Source: Streptomyces adustus (GTDB lineage: Bacteria; Actinomycetota; Actinomycetes; Streptomycetales; Streptomycetaceae). Taken from it: a DNA stretch of 64,000 nt. This document shows, piece by piece, positions 42,418 to 50,493 of this stretch (the first letter of the stretch is position 1; each line of letters opens with the position of its first letter). The notes under the pieces are model-generated. The model was not told the origin of the DNA and did not search any database. It saw only the letters and a list, made by a program, of their open reading frames with translations. The translations under genes and the position numbers were made by a program. The stretch spans positions 1-64,000 of the forward strand of contig NZ_VJZD01000009.1 in the NCBI RefSeq assembly GCF_009377175.1, in the 5' to 3' direction.

Positions 42418-44091
42418 ATGACGGACACAGCGGTCGAGAAGACCGCACCGATCAGCAAAACCACGGCAACGACCGCGGCGGCTTCCGCCGAAGGCGGCGC
42501 GGGCACGCCCGGCAGGGCGAGCGGGGCGCACGCGCCGGGCACGCCGGGTACCGCTCGCACGCCGGACGCACCGGGCGGGGCGGGCGCGCCAAGCGCGACG
42601 GGTACCGCGGGCACGCCGGGCGCGGCGCCCACGGCGAGCGCGCCAGGCCGGGCGAGCGGGGCGCACGTGCCGGGTACGGCGGGCGTGCCAGGCACGGCGA
42701 GCGGGGCGCACGCGCCGGGTACGGCGGGCGTGCCAGGCACGGCGAGCGGGGCGCACGCGGTGCGCACGGCTGGGGTGGCGGGCGCACCAGGCAGGGCGGG
42801 CCGCGCGGGCACGCTGGGCATGCCGAACGCAGCGGCCACACCGAAAGCGGCGGACACGCCGGGCCGGGCGGGCACGGCAGGCACGGCAGGCCCGGCTGGG
42901 TCGCTGGGCACGGCAGGCGTGCCGAGGACGGCAGGCACGGCGGACACCCCGGGCGGGGCCGGCACCGCAGGCACAGCAGGCACGGCTGCCGCGGCTGGGT
43001 CGGCGGGCACCGCAAGCCCGCTGAGGCCGCCAGACGCGGCAAGGCCGACGGTCACACCGAGGTCGCCGGGCACGGCAGGCACGCCGAGAACGGCAGGCAC
43101 CGCAGGCGCGGCTGGGTCGCCGGGCACGGCAGGCACGCTGAGGACGGCCAGCACGGCAAGCACGGCTGCGTCCGCGGGCACCACAAGCCCGCTGAGGCCG
43201 CCAGGCGCGGCAAGGCCGACGGTCACACCGAGGTCGCCGGGCACGGCAGGCACGCCGAGAACGGCAGGCGCCGCAGGCGCCGCACGCACCGCAGGCACGC
43301 CGAGGGCGGCGGGCACATCGGACGCGGCAGGCGGGACGCGCACGCCAGCCGCAGCAGGCGGGGCGGGCACAGCGAGCGCCGCGGACGCGGCTGGCGTGGG
43401 CCCTGTCGTGGTGGGCAGGGGGCGTGGTGCGGGTTCCGGCGGGGCTCGGCGGCCGGTCCGTGTTCCGGCCCCGGTCACCGGACGTCCCTGGGCCCCCCGG
43501 GGCCGGCACCGCAGGCCGCGCCCGCGCAAGGTGCTGCTCGCGGCGGGTGGGCTCGCGCTGGCCGCCGGTGTGCTGAGCCTCGTACGGCTGGCGCCCGACT
43601 CCGGTGTCGGCGGGCTCGGCGCGGCGGAGACCGAACCCAGCCCGGACATCGGCGGGGACTGGTCGCCCAGCGCCGCCGCCACCGCCGTACCCCGGGTGAG
43701 CCCTTCGTCGACCTCCGTGACGGGCGGGGCGGACGGGACGGGCCCGGTCGCAACCACCGTCCGCGTCACCCCCGCCCCGGCGGACTCGGCCCGGGCGTCG
43801 TCGTCCGCTCTCCCCTCCGCGGCGGCCTCCGCCACAGGCCGCGCCGGTGCCCCCGTATCCGCGTCGGAACCCGGTACGCAGGTCACGGGCGCCGCCACTC
43901 CCCGCCCGACGGCCCCACGGCCCGCACCGGCAACCACCGCCCCGTCGGGCCGGCAGACGGACCGGCCGGACCCGTCGGATCAGCAGGGCGAGCAGGGCGA
44001 GCAGGACGAGCTAGACACCCCGGGGGCCCCAGGGCTGTGCGTGCCGGTCATCGGGCTGTGCGTGGACGTGCCGGACCTGGCCGCCCGGTGA
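42418..44091 (+). CDS. Collagen-like Gly/Thr/Ala/Pro-repeat single-pass membrane protein
   Basis: 557 aa. About 330 N-terminal residues are low-complexity with frequent G-T-A-G, P-G-T-A and A-P-G blocks, loosely collagen-like, without a signal peptide. A basic patch (RPWAPRGRHRRPRPRK) and a single TM (VLLAAGGLALAAGVLSLVRLA, about 381-401) follow, so the repeats should be cytosolic and the Ser/Thr/Pro-rich rest outside. It ends GLCVPVIGLCVDVPDL, two Cys in a small duplicated motif. GGGGAGGGATCACG before ATG 42418 is an excellent Shine-Dalgarno and decides the frame, since the repetitive DNA is open in several frames. Function unknown. Confidence 0.75.
   Translation: MTDTAVEKTAPISKTTATTAAASAEGGAGTPGRASGAHAPGTPGTARTPDAPGGAGAPSATGTAGTPGAAPTASAPGRASGAHVPGTAGVPGTASGAHAPGTAGVPGTASGAHAVRTAGVAGAPGRAGRAGTLGMPNAAATPKAADTPGRAGTAGTAGPAGSLGTAGVPRTAGTADTPGGAGTAGTAGTAAAAGSAGTASPLRPPDAARPTVTPRSPGTAGTPRTAGTAGAAGSPGTAGTLRTASTASTAASAGTTSPLRPPGAARPTVTPRSPGTAGTPRTAGAAGAARTAGTPRAAGTSDAAGGTRTPAAAGGAGTASAADAAGVGPVVVGRGRGAGSGGARRPVRVPAPVTGRPWAPRGRHRRPRPRKVLLAAGGLALAAGVLSLVRLAPDSGVGGLGAAETEPSPDIGGDWSPSAAATAVPRVSPSSTSVTGGADGTGPVATTVRVTPAPADSARASSSALPSAAASATGRAGAPVSASEPGTQVTGAATPRPTAPRPAPATTAPSGRQTDRPDPSDQQGEQGEQDELDTPGAPGLCVPVIGLCVDVPDLAAR
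42667..42756 (+). repeat. Tandem 45-bp repeat in the collagen-like gene
   Basis: Two adjacent 45-bp units (42667-42711, 42712-42756), identical after the first two bases, encode VPGTAGVPGTASGAH and APGTAGVPGTASGAH; a shorter related copy precedes them. They are in frame (15 codons), so copy-number change would keep the gene open. Confidence 0.85.
43003..43270 (+). repeat. 97-bp direct repeat at 171-bp spacing in the collagen-like gene
   Basis: 43003-43099 and 43174-43270 are nearly identical (a few mismatches) and offset by 171 bp, exactly 57 codons. Both encode a Pro-Leu-Arg-Pro-Pro module followed by Arg-Pro-Thr-Val-Thr-Pro-Arg-Ser-Pro-Gly. Confidence 0.85.
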
Positions 44092-44176
44092 CCCGGCACC
44101 GAGAACCGAGAACCGGAAAGCGAAAAGCGGAAAGCGGCGACCGGGCCGCCGCTCAACGGTCGCCCGCGCCCCCGGG

Positions 44177-45340
44177 CTACCGCTGGTCGCCGTCGCGGCG
44201 GGTGAGGAGCCAGGGCTCGACCACGCCGAGTCCGCGCACCGGCCGCTGCCACATCGGCCGCAGCGCGAAGCGGTACGTCGGCGGCTCCTCGCCCTCCTTC
44301 TCAGCGGCGGCCGCGGCCTCCGCCGCCTCCGCCTCGGACACCGGCGCCTCACCGGTGCGGATGAGCTCCTGCGCGAAGGCGCCGTCGACGAGGACGGCGT
44401 CGCGCGGGGCTATCGACGTCAGCCGTGAGGCCAGGTTGACCGTCGTGCCGAAGACGTCGCCCATCCGGGTCGTCACCGTGCCGAAGGCCATGCCGACGCG
44501 CAGTTCGGGCATCGTCTCGTCGTTGGCCATGGTCTCGATGAGCCGCAGCGCGATCTCCGCGGCGACCCCCGCGTCGTCCGCGGCGAACAGCACCTCGTCG
44601 CCGAGCGTCTTGATGAGCCGTCCGCCCCGGGCCGCCACCAGGTCGGCGGAGGTCGTCTCGAAGGCCTCGACGAGCTCGCCGAGCTCCTCCTCCTCCATCC
44701 GCCGGGTCAGCCGGGTGAAACCGACCAGGTCGGCGAAGCCGACGGCCAGGCGCCGGTCGACCATCTCCTCGTCGTCGGCGGCCTGCACGACCCGGCCGGC
44801 CGAGGCGGCGAGCTGACGGCGCCAGACGTAGACGAGGAACTCCTCCAGCTCGGGCAGCAGCAGCTCGACGATCGGGTACGTCACCTCGGTACGGGTCATC
44901 CCCGGCTCGGGCGGCTCGGTCAGCCCCTCCAGGAACGAGTCCATCTGCCACTCGGCCAGCCGGGCGGTGGTCTGCCCGGTGGACCTGGCCACCTGCACCG
45001 CCATGGCCTCGCTGAGCAGGCCCGCCTCCACGAGACCGGCCAGCCGGCGCAGGGCCAGCACGTCCGCCTCCGTGAGCGCCTTGGCCTGGCCTATGTCGGC
45101 GAAGCCCATGGCCCGCCAGAACCGGGACGCCAGCTCCATGGAGACACCGGCGCTGCGGGCCGCCTGGAAGGGGGTGTAGCGCCGCTCGGCGCCGAGAATG
45201 AGCTGTTCGAGACGCAGGGCGAGGGGGTTCCCGTCGGATTCGGCGCCCTGCGCGTCGTTCCGCTCGGGCGAGGTCGAAAACGGGGGTGGATCGACCCGGC
45301 CGTCCGCGTCCGCGCCGGAGCCCGTGTCGTCGACGGTCAC
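44177..45340 (-). CDS. cya: Class III adenylate cyclase
   Basis: 387 aa cAMP-forming enzyme; in Streptomyces the single cya gene is needed for normal germination and development. The N-terminal half (about 40-180) has a MerR-like or winged element (YTPFQAARSAGVSMELASRFW). The catalytic domain (about 195-375) shows FADLVGFTRLTRRM (first metal Asp), RLIKTLGDEVLF (adenine Lys and second metal Asp), and TTVNLASRLTSIAP (Asn/Arg transition-state pair). No TM is seen. GTG 45340 follows GGAAGGG. The C-terminal Glu/Ala run precedes PTYRFALRPMW. Confidence 0.94.
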   Translation of the reverse strand: MTVDDTGSGADADGRVDPPPFSTSPERNDAQGAESDGNPLALRLEQLILGAERRYTPFQAARSAGVSMELASRFWRAMGFADIGQAKALTEADVLALRRLAGLVEAGLLSEAMAVQVARSTGQTTARLAEWQMDSFLEGLTEPPEPGMTRTEVTYPIVELLLPELEEFLVYVWRRQLAASAGRVVQAADDEEMVDRRLAVGFADLVGFTRLTRRMEEEELGELVEAFETTSADLVAARGGRLIKTLGDEVLFAADDAGVAAEIALRLIETMANDETMPELRVGMAFGTVTTRMGDVFGTTVNLASRLTSIAPRDAVLVDGAFAQELIRTGEAPVSEAEAAEAAAAAEKEGEEPPTYRFALRPMWQRPVRGLGVVEPWLLTRRDGDQR

Positions 45341-45626
45341 GCCTGTTGCCCTTCCGATCTGCCACGGTCAGGTATCGACCGGCCTTTACTGTACGGCAGG
45401 TGTGCGCCAGCTCACTCCGTCAGGTGGAGCGGACGTTCCCTTCCCGTGCGCGTGCCTCACCCGGCGTCGTCGCAGGCCGGTGCGGGCCCCGCCGGGTACT
45501 CGGAGGCCTCGGCCCCCGGCGTCGGCAGGACGGCCGCGCCCCCGGACGCCGGGCGGGCCGGACGGCACGGACCGAATGACACGGACCGGCCCTTCCATGA
45601 CACCCGCCCGACGGTCCGCCCGCACC

Positions 45627-46493
45627 TCAGGCAGGTCGCAGATGCACGATGTCGCCCGCTCCGACCGGCTCCTGCACTCCTTCGCCGGTGGCCAGCACCA
45701 GCCGTCCGTCCCCGTCGACCGCCACCGCCTCGCCGACGATCGAACGGTCGCCCGGCAGTTCGGCCCGCACGGTCCGGCCCAGCGTGGCGCAGCCCGCCGC
45801 GTACGTCTCCTGGAGCCCGCTGGAGACCGGATCGCCCCCGGCGTCCCGCCAGCGTCCGTACCAGTCCTCCAGGGCCCGCAGCACGGCCCGCAGCAGCGGA
45901 TCCCGGTCGGTGGCCACCGCCCCGGCCAGCAGCAGCGAACCGGCCTGCGGCACCGGCAGCTCGTGCTCGCGGAGCGTGACGTTGACCCCGACGCCGATCA
46001 CGACGCCGTCCTCCCCGGCGCGCTCCGCGAGGATCCCGCCCGCCTTGCGCTCCTCGCCCCCGACCGTGACCAGCAGGTCGTTGGGCCACTTCAGGGCCGT
46101 GTCCACGCCCGCCGCGCGGGCCAGTCCGGTCGCCACGGACACCCCGGTGAGCAGCGGCAGCCAGCCCCAGCGGGCCACCGGCACGTCACTGGGCCGCAGC
46201 AGGACGGAGAAGAACAGGCCGGAGCGGGGCGGTGCCGACCAGCGGCGGTCCAGGCGGCCCCGCCCGGCGCTCTGTTCCTCGGCGACGAGAACCGCGCCCT
46301 CGGCCACCTTGGCGTCCACGGCCCGGGTGACCAGGTCGGAGTTCGTGGAGCCCGTCGAGGGCACCACCTCCAGCTCCGTCCACAGGCTTCCCGGACGCAC
46401 CAGCGCGCGGCGCAACGCGCCCGCGTTGAGGGGCGGACGATCCAGATCGGACCAGGGACTGTCGTTTCCGTGGGAGTCATCTCGCGGCGTCAT
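45627..46493 (-). CDS. birA: Biotin-[acetyl-CoA-carboxylase] ligase
   Basis: 288 aa enzyme that activates biotin with ATP and attaches it to the lysine of carboxyl-carrier domains, here presumably AccA2 at 50494. Motifs: AEEQSAGRGRLDRRW (biotinyl-AMP loop), GLFFSVLLRP, and LKWPNDLLV with the catalytic Lys. It lacks the N-terminal HTH of bifunctional BirA, so it is a group I ligase without repressor function. A -10-like TAGGGT ends 7 nt before ATG 46493. It is divergent from pccB, with about 110 bp between, keeping cofactor and carboxylase genes together. Confidence 0.94.
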   Translation of the reverse strand: MTPRDDSHGNDSPWSDLDRPPLNAGALRRALVRPGSLWTELEVVPSTGSTNSDLVTRAVDAKVAEGAVLVAEEQSAGRGRLDRRWSAPPRSGLFFSVLLRPSDVPVARWGWLPLLTGVSVATGLARAAGVDTALKWPNDLLVTVGGEERKAGGILAERAGEDGVVIGVGVNVTLREHELPVPQAGSLLLAGAVATDRDPLLRAVLRALEDWYGRWRDAGGDPVSSGLQETYAAGCATLGRTVRAELPGDRSIVGEAVAVDGDGRLVLATGEGVQEPVGAGDIVHLRPA

Positions 46494-46603
46494 GCAAGCC
46501 ACCCTAGGTGTGTGAAACGCCGCACTGCCGAACGGTAGGGCCGCCACTACTCTACGGATGAGTAACCGTCCCCCCTTTTGAGCAGGCAGGGAGCCGTATC
46601 CCG

Positions 46604-48196
46604 ATGTCCGAGCCGGAAGAGATCGACATCCACACCACCGCGGGCAAGCTCGCGGATCTCCAGCGCCGTATCCAGGAAGCGACGCACGCCGGTTCGGAAC
46701 GCGCCGTCGAGAAGCAGCACGCCAAGGGCAAACTGACGGCGCGTGAGCGCATCGAGCTGCTCCTCGACGACGACTCGTTCGTCGAACTGGACGAGTTCGC
46801 GCGGCACCGCTCCACCAACTTCGGACTCGACAAGAACCGCCCCTACGGCGACGGCGTCGTGACCGGTTACGGAACCGTGGACGGGCGGCCGGTGGCCGTG
46901 TTCTCCCAGGACTTCACCGTCTTCGGCGGCGCGCTGGGCGAGGTCTACGGGCAGAAGATCGTCAAGGTCATGGACTTCGCGCTGAAGACCGGCTGCCCGG
47001 TCATCGGCATCAACGACTCCGGTGGCGCCCGGATCCAGGAGGGCGTCGCGTCGCTGGGCGCGTACGGCGAGATCTTCCGCCGCAACACCCACGCCTCCGG
47101 TGTCATCCCGCAGATCAGCCTGGTGGTCGGCCCCTGCGCGGGCGGTGCGGTCTACTCCCCCGCCATCACCGACTTCACGGTCATGGTCGACCAGACCTCG
47201 CACATGTTCATCACCGGCCCCGACGTCATCAAGACCGTCACCGGCGAGGACGTCGGCTTCGAGGAGCTGGGCGGCGCCCGCACCCACAACTCCGTGTCGG
47301 GCGTGGCGCACCACATGGCCGGGGACGAGAAGGACGCCGTCGAGTACGTCAAGCAGCTGCTGTCGTACCTGCCGTCCAACAACCTCAGCGAGCCCCCGGT
47401 CTTCCCGGAGGAGGCGGACCTGTCCGTCACCGACGAGGACCTGGAACTGGACACGCTCGTCCCGGACAGCGCGAACCAGCCGTACGACATGCACACGGTC
47501 CTCGAACACGTCCTGGACGACGGCGAGTTCTTCGAGACCCAGCCGCTGTTCGCGCCGAACATCATCACCGGCTACGGGCGGGTCGAGGGCCACCCGGTGG
47601 GCATCGTCGCCAACCAGCCGATGCAGTTCGCCGGCTGTCTGGACATCAAGGCCAGCGAGAAGGCCGCCCGGTTCGTGCGGACCTGCGACGCCTTCAACAT
47701 CCCGGTGCTCACCTTCGTGGACGTGCCCGGCTTCCTGCCCGGCGTCGACCAGGAGCACGACGGCATCATCCGCCGCGGCGCCAAGCTGATCTACGCCTAC
47801 GCCGAGGCCACCGTCCCGCTGATCACGATCATCACCCGCAAGGCCTTCGGCGGCGCGTACGACGTCATGGGCTCCAAGCACCTGGGCGCGGACCTCAACC
47901 TGGCCTGGCCGACCGCGCAGATCGCCGTCATGGGCGCGCAGGGCGCGGTCAACATCCTGCACCGCCGCACGATCGCGGAGGCGGAGGCCGCCGGCGACCT
48001 GGAGGCGACCCGGGCACGGCTGATCCAGGAGTACGAGGACGCGCTCCTCAACCCCTACGTCGCGGCCGAGCGCGGCTACATCGACTCCGTGATCATGCCG
48101 TCGGACACCCGCCGGCACATCGTGCGCGGTCTGCGTCAGCTGCGTACCAAGCGGGAATCCCTGCCTCCGAAGAAGCACGGCAACATCCCCCTCTAG
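46604..48196 (+). CDS. pccB: Propionyl-CoA carboxylase beta (carboxyltransferase) subunit
   Basis: 530 aa, exactly the length of Streptomyces PccB. It transfers CO2 from biotin to propionyl-CoA, giving methylmalonyl-CoA, a polyketide extender and odd-chain intermediate. Two crotonase-fold halves: [20 protein letters not shown] and [13 protein letters not shown] in the N-half, [20 protein letters not shown] and [15 protein letters not shown] in the C-half. Asp420 in GGAYDVMG matches the Asp (residue 422 in published S. coelicolor numbering) that favours propionyl- over acetyl-CoA. It precedes the epsilon subunit by 15 bp. GCAGGGAG is the ribosome-binding site. Confidence 0.96.
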   Translation: MSEPEEIDIHTTAGKLADLQRRIQEATHAGSERAVEKQHAKGKLTARERIELLLDDDSFVELDEFARHRSTNFGLDKNRPYGDGVVTGYGTVDGRPVAVFSQDFTVFGGALGEVYGQKIVKVMDFALKTGCPVIGINDSGGARIQEGVASLGAYGEIFRRNTHASGVIPQISLVVGPCAGGAVYSPAITDFTVMVDQTSHMFITGPDVIKTVTGEDVGFEELGGARTHNSVSGVAHHMAGDEKDAVEYVKQLLSYLPSNNLSEPPVFPEEADLSVTDEDLELDTLVPDSANQPYDMHTVLEHVLDDGEFFETQPLFAPNIITGYGRVEGHPVGIVANQPMQFAGCLDIKASEKAARFVRTCDAFNIPVLTFVDVPGFLPGVDQEHDGIIRRGAKLIYAYAEATVPLITIITRKAFGGAYDVMGSKHLGADLNLAWPTAQIAVMGAQGAVNILHRRTIAEAEAAGDLEATRARLIQEYEDALLNPYVAAERGYIDSVIMPSDTRRHIVRGLRQLRTKRESLPPKKHGNIPL

Positions 48197-48211
48197 ACCC
48201 TGGGAGCGGTT

Positions 48212-48421
48212 GTGACGATCAAGGTCGTACGGGGCAATCCGACCCCGGAGGAGCTGGCCGCCGCACTGGCGGTGGTCCGAGCGCGCGCCGCGGCGGCCCA
48301 GGCCGAGCCGTCCGGCGCGCCCACGCCTCGGGACTCCTGGTCCGACCCGGCCCGGGTGGCCACCCGTCCGGTGCCCCGGCCGGGCCCCACGGCGTGGGCC
48401 AGGACCTACTGGCCCGGCTGA
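48212..48421 (+). CDS. accE: Acyl-CoA carboxylase epsilon subunit
   Basis: 69 aa small activator subunit of actinobacterial acyl-CoA carboxylases. It has the family pattern IKVVRGNPTPEELAAALAVV, then an Ala/Pro-rich linker and the C-terminal RPGPTAWARTYWPG. It bridges the alpha and beta subunits and raises activity. GTG 48212 lies 15 bp after pccB on the same transcript. Confidence 0.93.
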   Translation: MTIKVVRGNPTPEELAAALAVVRARAAAAQAEPSGAPTPRDSWSDPARVATRPVPRPGPTAWARTYWPG

Positions 48422-48599
48422 GCACACCGCGCGGCGGACCGGCCGGTCCGCCGCGCCGTCCCGACGTTCGACGGCCACCACCGGCTCCCCTGGCGGTGGC
48501 CGTCGTCCTCACAGCGGGTCACCGACGCACAGCGGGTCGCGGACAAGTTGAGTACGCGTACTCAGGCGCCGCGCGCCGGAGCGCCGCAGGCTCGTACGC

Positions 48600-48728
48600 A
48601 TGCTGTGGTCCGACCCCGAGAACGAGCCGCCTCAGGAACTGCGCGAGATGCAGCTCATGTTGCGGCGGCTGGGCGTTCTCATGGCGCTGGCCATGGTGGT
48701 CATCATGATCGTGATCGGTCTGAGGTGA
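48600..48728 (+). CDS. 42-aa single-TM microprotein
   Basis: A short reading frame from ATG 48600 to TGA 48728 encodes an acidic N-terminus ([20 protein letters not shown]), a basic LRRLG and a Met/Val/Ile-rich TM ([17 protein letters not shown]). The composition is clearly that of a membrane microprotein, and G+C at third positions matches real genes. It lies between accE and maf on the same strand. No strong Shine-Dalgarno (GCAGG 9 nt upstream). I recall similar tiny ORFs in this place in other streptomycetes, unverified. Confidence 0.6.
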   Translation: MLWSDPENEPPQELREMQLMLRRLGVLMALAMVVIMIVIGLR

Positions 48729-48759
48729 GTCCGGGCGGGGCCGCCGATACGCTGGCCGC

Positions 48760-49380
48760 ATGACTGAACAGCCGCGCCGTCGACTCGTCCTCGCCTCCCA
48801 GTCCCCCGCCCGGCTCGGGCTGCTGCGACAGGCCGGACTCGCCCCCGAGGTGCTGGTGAGCGGTGTCGACGAGGACGCCGTCTCCGCGCCCACCCCCGCC
48901 GAGCTCGCCCTCGCCCTCGCCGAGGCCAAGGCCTCCGTCGTGGCGGCCCGCCCGGAGGTCCAGGGCGCGCTGGTGATCGGCTGCGACTCGGTGCTCGACC
49001 TGGACGGGCAGGCGCTCGGCAAGCCCGCCGACGCCGAGGAGGCCACCGCCCGCTGGAAGGCCATGCGCGGCCGGGCCGGCACCCTCCAGACCGGCCACTG
49101 CGTCTGGGACACGACGGCCAAGCGGTATGTGTCGGGCGTGGCCTCCACCGTGGTCCACTTCGGCGAGCCCACCGACGCGGAGATCGCCGCGTACGTCGAC
49201 TCGGGCGAACCCCTGCACGTCGCGGGGGCGTTCACCCTCGACGGCCGCTCGGCCCCGTTCATCGAGGGCATCGACGGCGACCACGGCAATGTGATCGGCA
49301 TCAGCCTGCCCCTGGTGCGACGGCTGCTGGCCGAGCTGGGCGTCGGCATCACGGAGTTGTGGACGCCCCGGGAGAGCTGA
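48760..49380 (+). CDS. maf: Maf-family nucleoside triphosphate pyrophosphatase
   Basis: 206 aa house-cleaning enzyme that hydrolyses dTTP/UTP or modified nucleotides. Maf motifs: [18 protein letters not shown], the catalytic [19 protein letters not shown], and the C-terminal [25 protein letters not shown] ends 6 nt before ATG 48760, and there is no Shine-Dalgarno, so it is probably leaderless. Its TGA is immediately followed by the stop of the convergent gene, leaving no base between them. Confidence 0.94.
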   Translation: MTEQPRRRLVLASQSPARLGLLRQAGLAPEVLVSGVDEDAVSAPTPAELALALAEAKASVVAARPEVQGALVIGCDSVLDLDGQALGKPADAEEATARWKAMRGRAGTLQTGHCVWDTTAKRYVSGVASTVVHFGEPTDAEIAAYVDSGEPLHVAGAFTLDGRSAPFIEGIDGDHGNVIGISLPLVRRLLAELGVGITELWTPRES

Positions 49381-50118
49381 TCAGGACGCGCCGGACACGG
49401 CCGGTGAGGCGGTGACGGGGGTACCGTCCTCGGACTCCCGGAGTTCCTGGGCTTCTTGGGACTCCTGAGACTCCTGAGACTCCTGAGACTCCTGGTGCTG
49501 TCGAGACTCAGGAGTCTCCTGGGCCTCCTGGGCCTCGCGAGGCTCATCGGGCTTGTGCAGGTCGGGCTTGCGGAGGTCGGGCCCGCGGGAATCCTGGGGC
49601 TGCTCGCCGTCTCCCGGTTCCTGCGGATCCACGGGATCCTCCGGGGCGTCGGAGCCTTCGGGGGCGCCGGGGTCCGCCGGGCCGCCGGAGTCGCCGGTCG
49701 TGCCGGACACGGCCGCCACGGGCCCTTCCTGACGGTCGTACGTCATCAGCAGCAGCACGATCAACGCGAGCACGACGACCATGAACGCGAAGACGCTCCG
49801 GCCGAGCAGCCCCCAGGCGAGGGCACCCAGCAGGCCGTGCACCACCGCCGCGCTGATCAGCAGGATCCGTCCGAGGCCGGCGGGCGGCCGGTTGCGCACG
49901 CCGACCAGCAGCGCGGCCACGCCGCAGGACGCGAAGTACAGCCCGAAGACGATCCCGCCGATCTTCGTCGCCGTCGACATCGCCCCCAGGTCCAGTCCCG
50001 CCACCATCATGTTCTGGCGGTCCGCGGCGACCCCCAGGAACCAGTTGAAGGCCGCGATCCCGACCGCCTCCACGAAGAGCACGACCGCCAACAACCATGC
50101 CACCGGTCTTCGCAGCAC
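49381..50118 (-). CDS. Four-TM membrane protein with Gln-Glu-Ser repeat tail
   Basis: 245 aa. Four hydrophobic helices fill the first 130 residues (WLLAVVLFVEAVGIAAFNWFL, IGGIVFGLYFASCGVAALLV, ILLISAAVVHGLLGALAW, VFAFMVVVLALIVLLLM). The cytosolic tail is disordered and acidic, Pro/Glu/Asp/Gln-rich, ending with four QES triplets from a 9-bp DNA repeat. I do not recognise the family. The gene is divergent from accA2 and its stop abuts the maf stop. Confidence 0.72.
   Translation of the reverse strand: MLRRPVAWLLAVVLFVEAVGIAAFNWFLGVAADRQNMMVAGLDLGAMSTATKIGGIVFGLYFASCGVAALLVGVRNRPPAGLGRILLISAAVVHGLLGALAWGLLGRSVFAFMVVVLALIVLLLMTYDRQEGPVAAVSGTTGDSGGPADPGAPEGSDAPEDPVDPQEPGDGEQPQDSRGPDLRKPDLHKPDEPREAQEAQETPESRQHQESQESQESQESQEAQELRESEDGTPVTASPAVSGAS
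49460..49495. repeat. 9-bp tandem repeat (four units)
   Basis: GACTCCTGA repeated four times (last unit with one change) encodes Gln-Glu-Ser repeats on the minus strand. Units of 9 bp keep the frame, so length variation between strains is likely. Confidence 0.85.
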
Positions 50119-50493
50119 CGGCCCCCACCCACTTTCGACTGCCGTTCGAGCAGATCTGCCGTTACCCCAAGTACGTTTGGGACATCGCGAACGCTACTAA
50201 CGGGTAAACCCAGGGACAAGGGTTCGGGGGAGGGCAAAGAATCGTTGGGCCATTCGTAGGGACTCCACAAAGAAACCGAGTGGGCCGCAGCACGCTCTCA
50301 CAGAGACCTTGCCCACACCGGAGGGCTAGGGTTTTCGCAAGGAGTCCTGCGTACCGAGGTGCGACAAGGGATTTCTCGGGTCGGGCGCGCCTCGCATCAC
50401 GCTCCGTGTGGGCAAGCTCACCATTGGGGATGGGTCGAAGTGGCGTGTCGGCAGTCCCTAAACTCGGCTTGTTTCAAGGAGGGAGCCTCAATC
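50119..50493. other. Intergenic region upstream of accA2
   Basis: 375 bp between divergent genes. 50150-50215 is relatively AT-rich (CGAACGCTACTAACGGGTAAACC) and a likely place for promoters in both directions. The rest, to the AAGGAGG at 50476, is an unusually long leader with no reading frame that looks coding and no riboswitch that I recognise. Confidence 0.45.

Noticed and set aside
42208-43937. Two long minus-strand frames and a third plus-strand frame across the collagen-like repeats
   Set aside because: Low-complexity GC-rich repeats leave many frames open; only 42418 has an excellent Shine-Dalgarno, a TM and an ordered C-terminus.
50119-50475. Riboswitch or small gene in the accA2 leader
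   Set aside because: No recognisable aptamer, and the frame extended from accA2 lacks family similarity upstream of [11 protein letters not shown].
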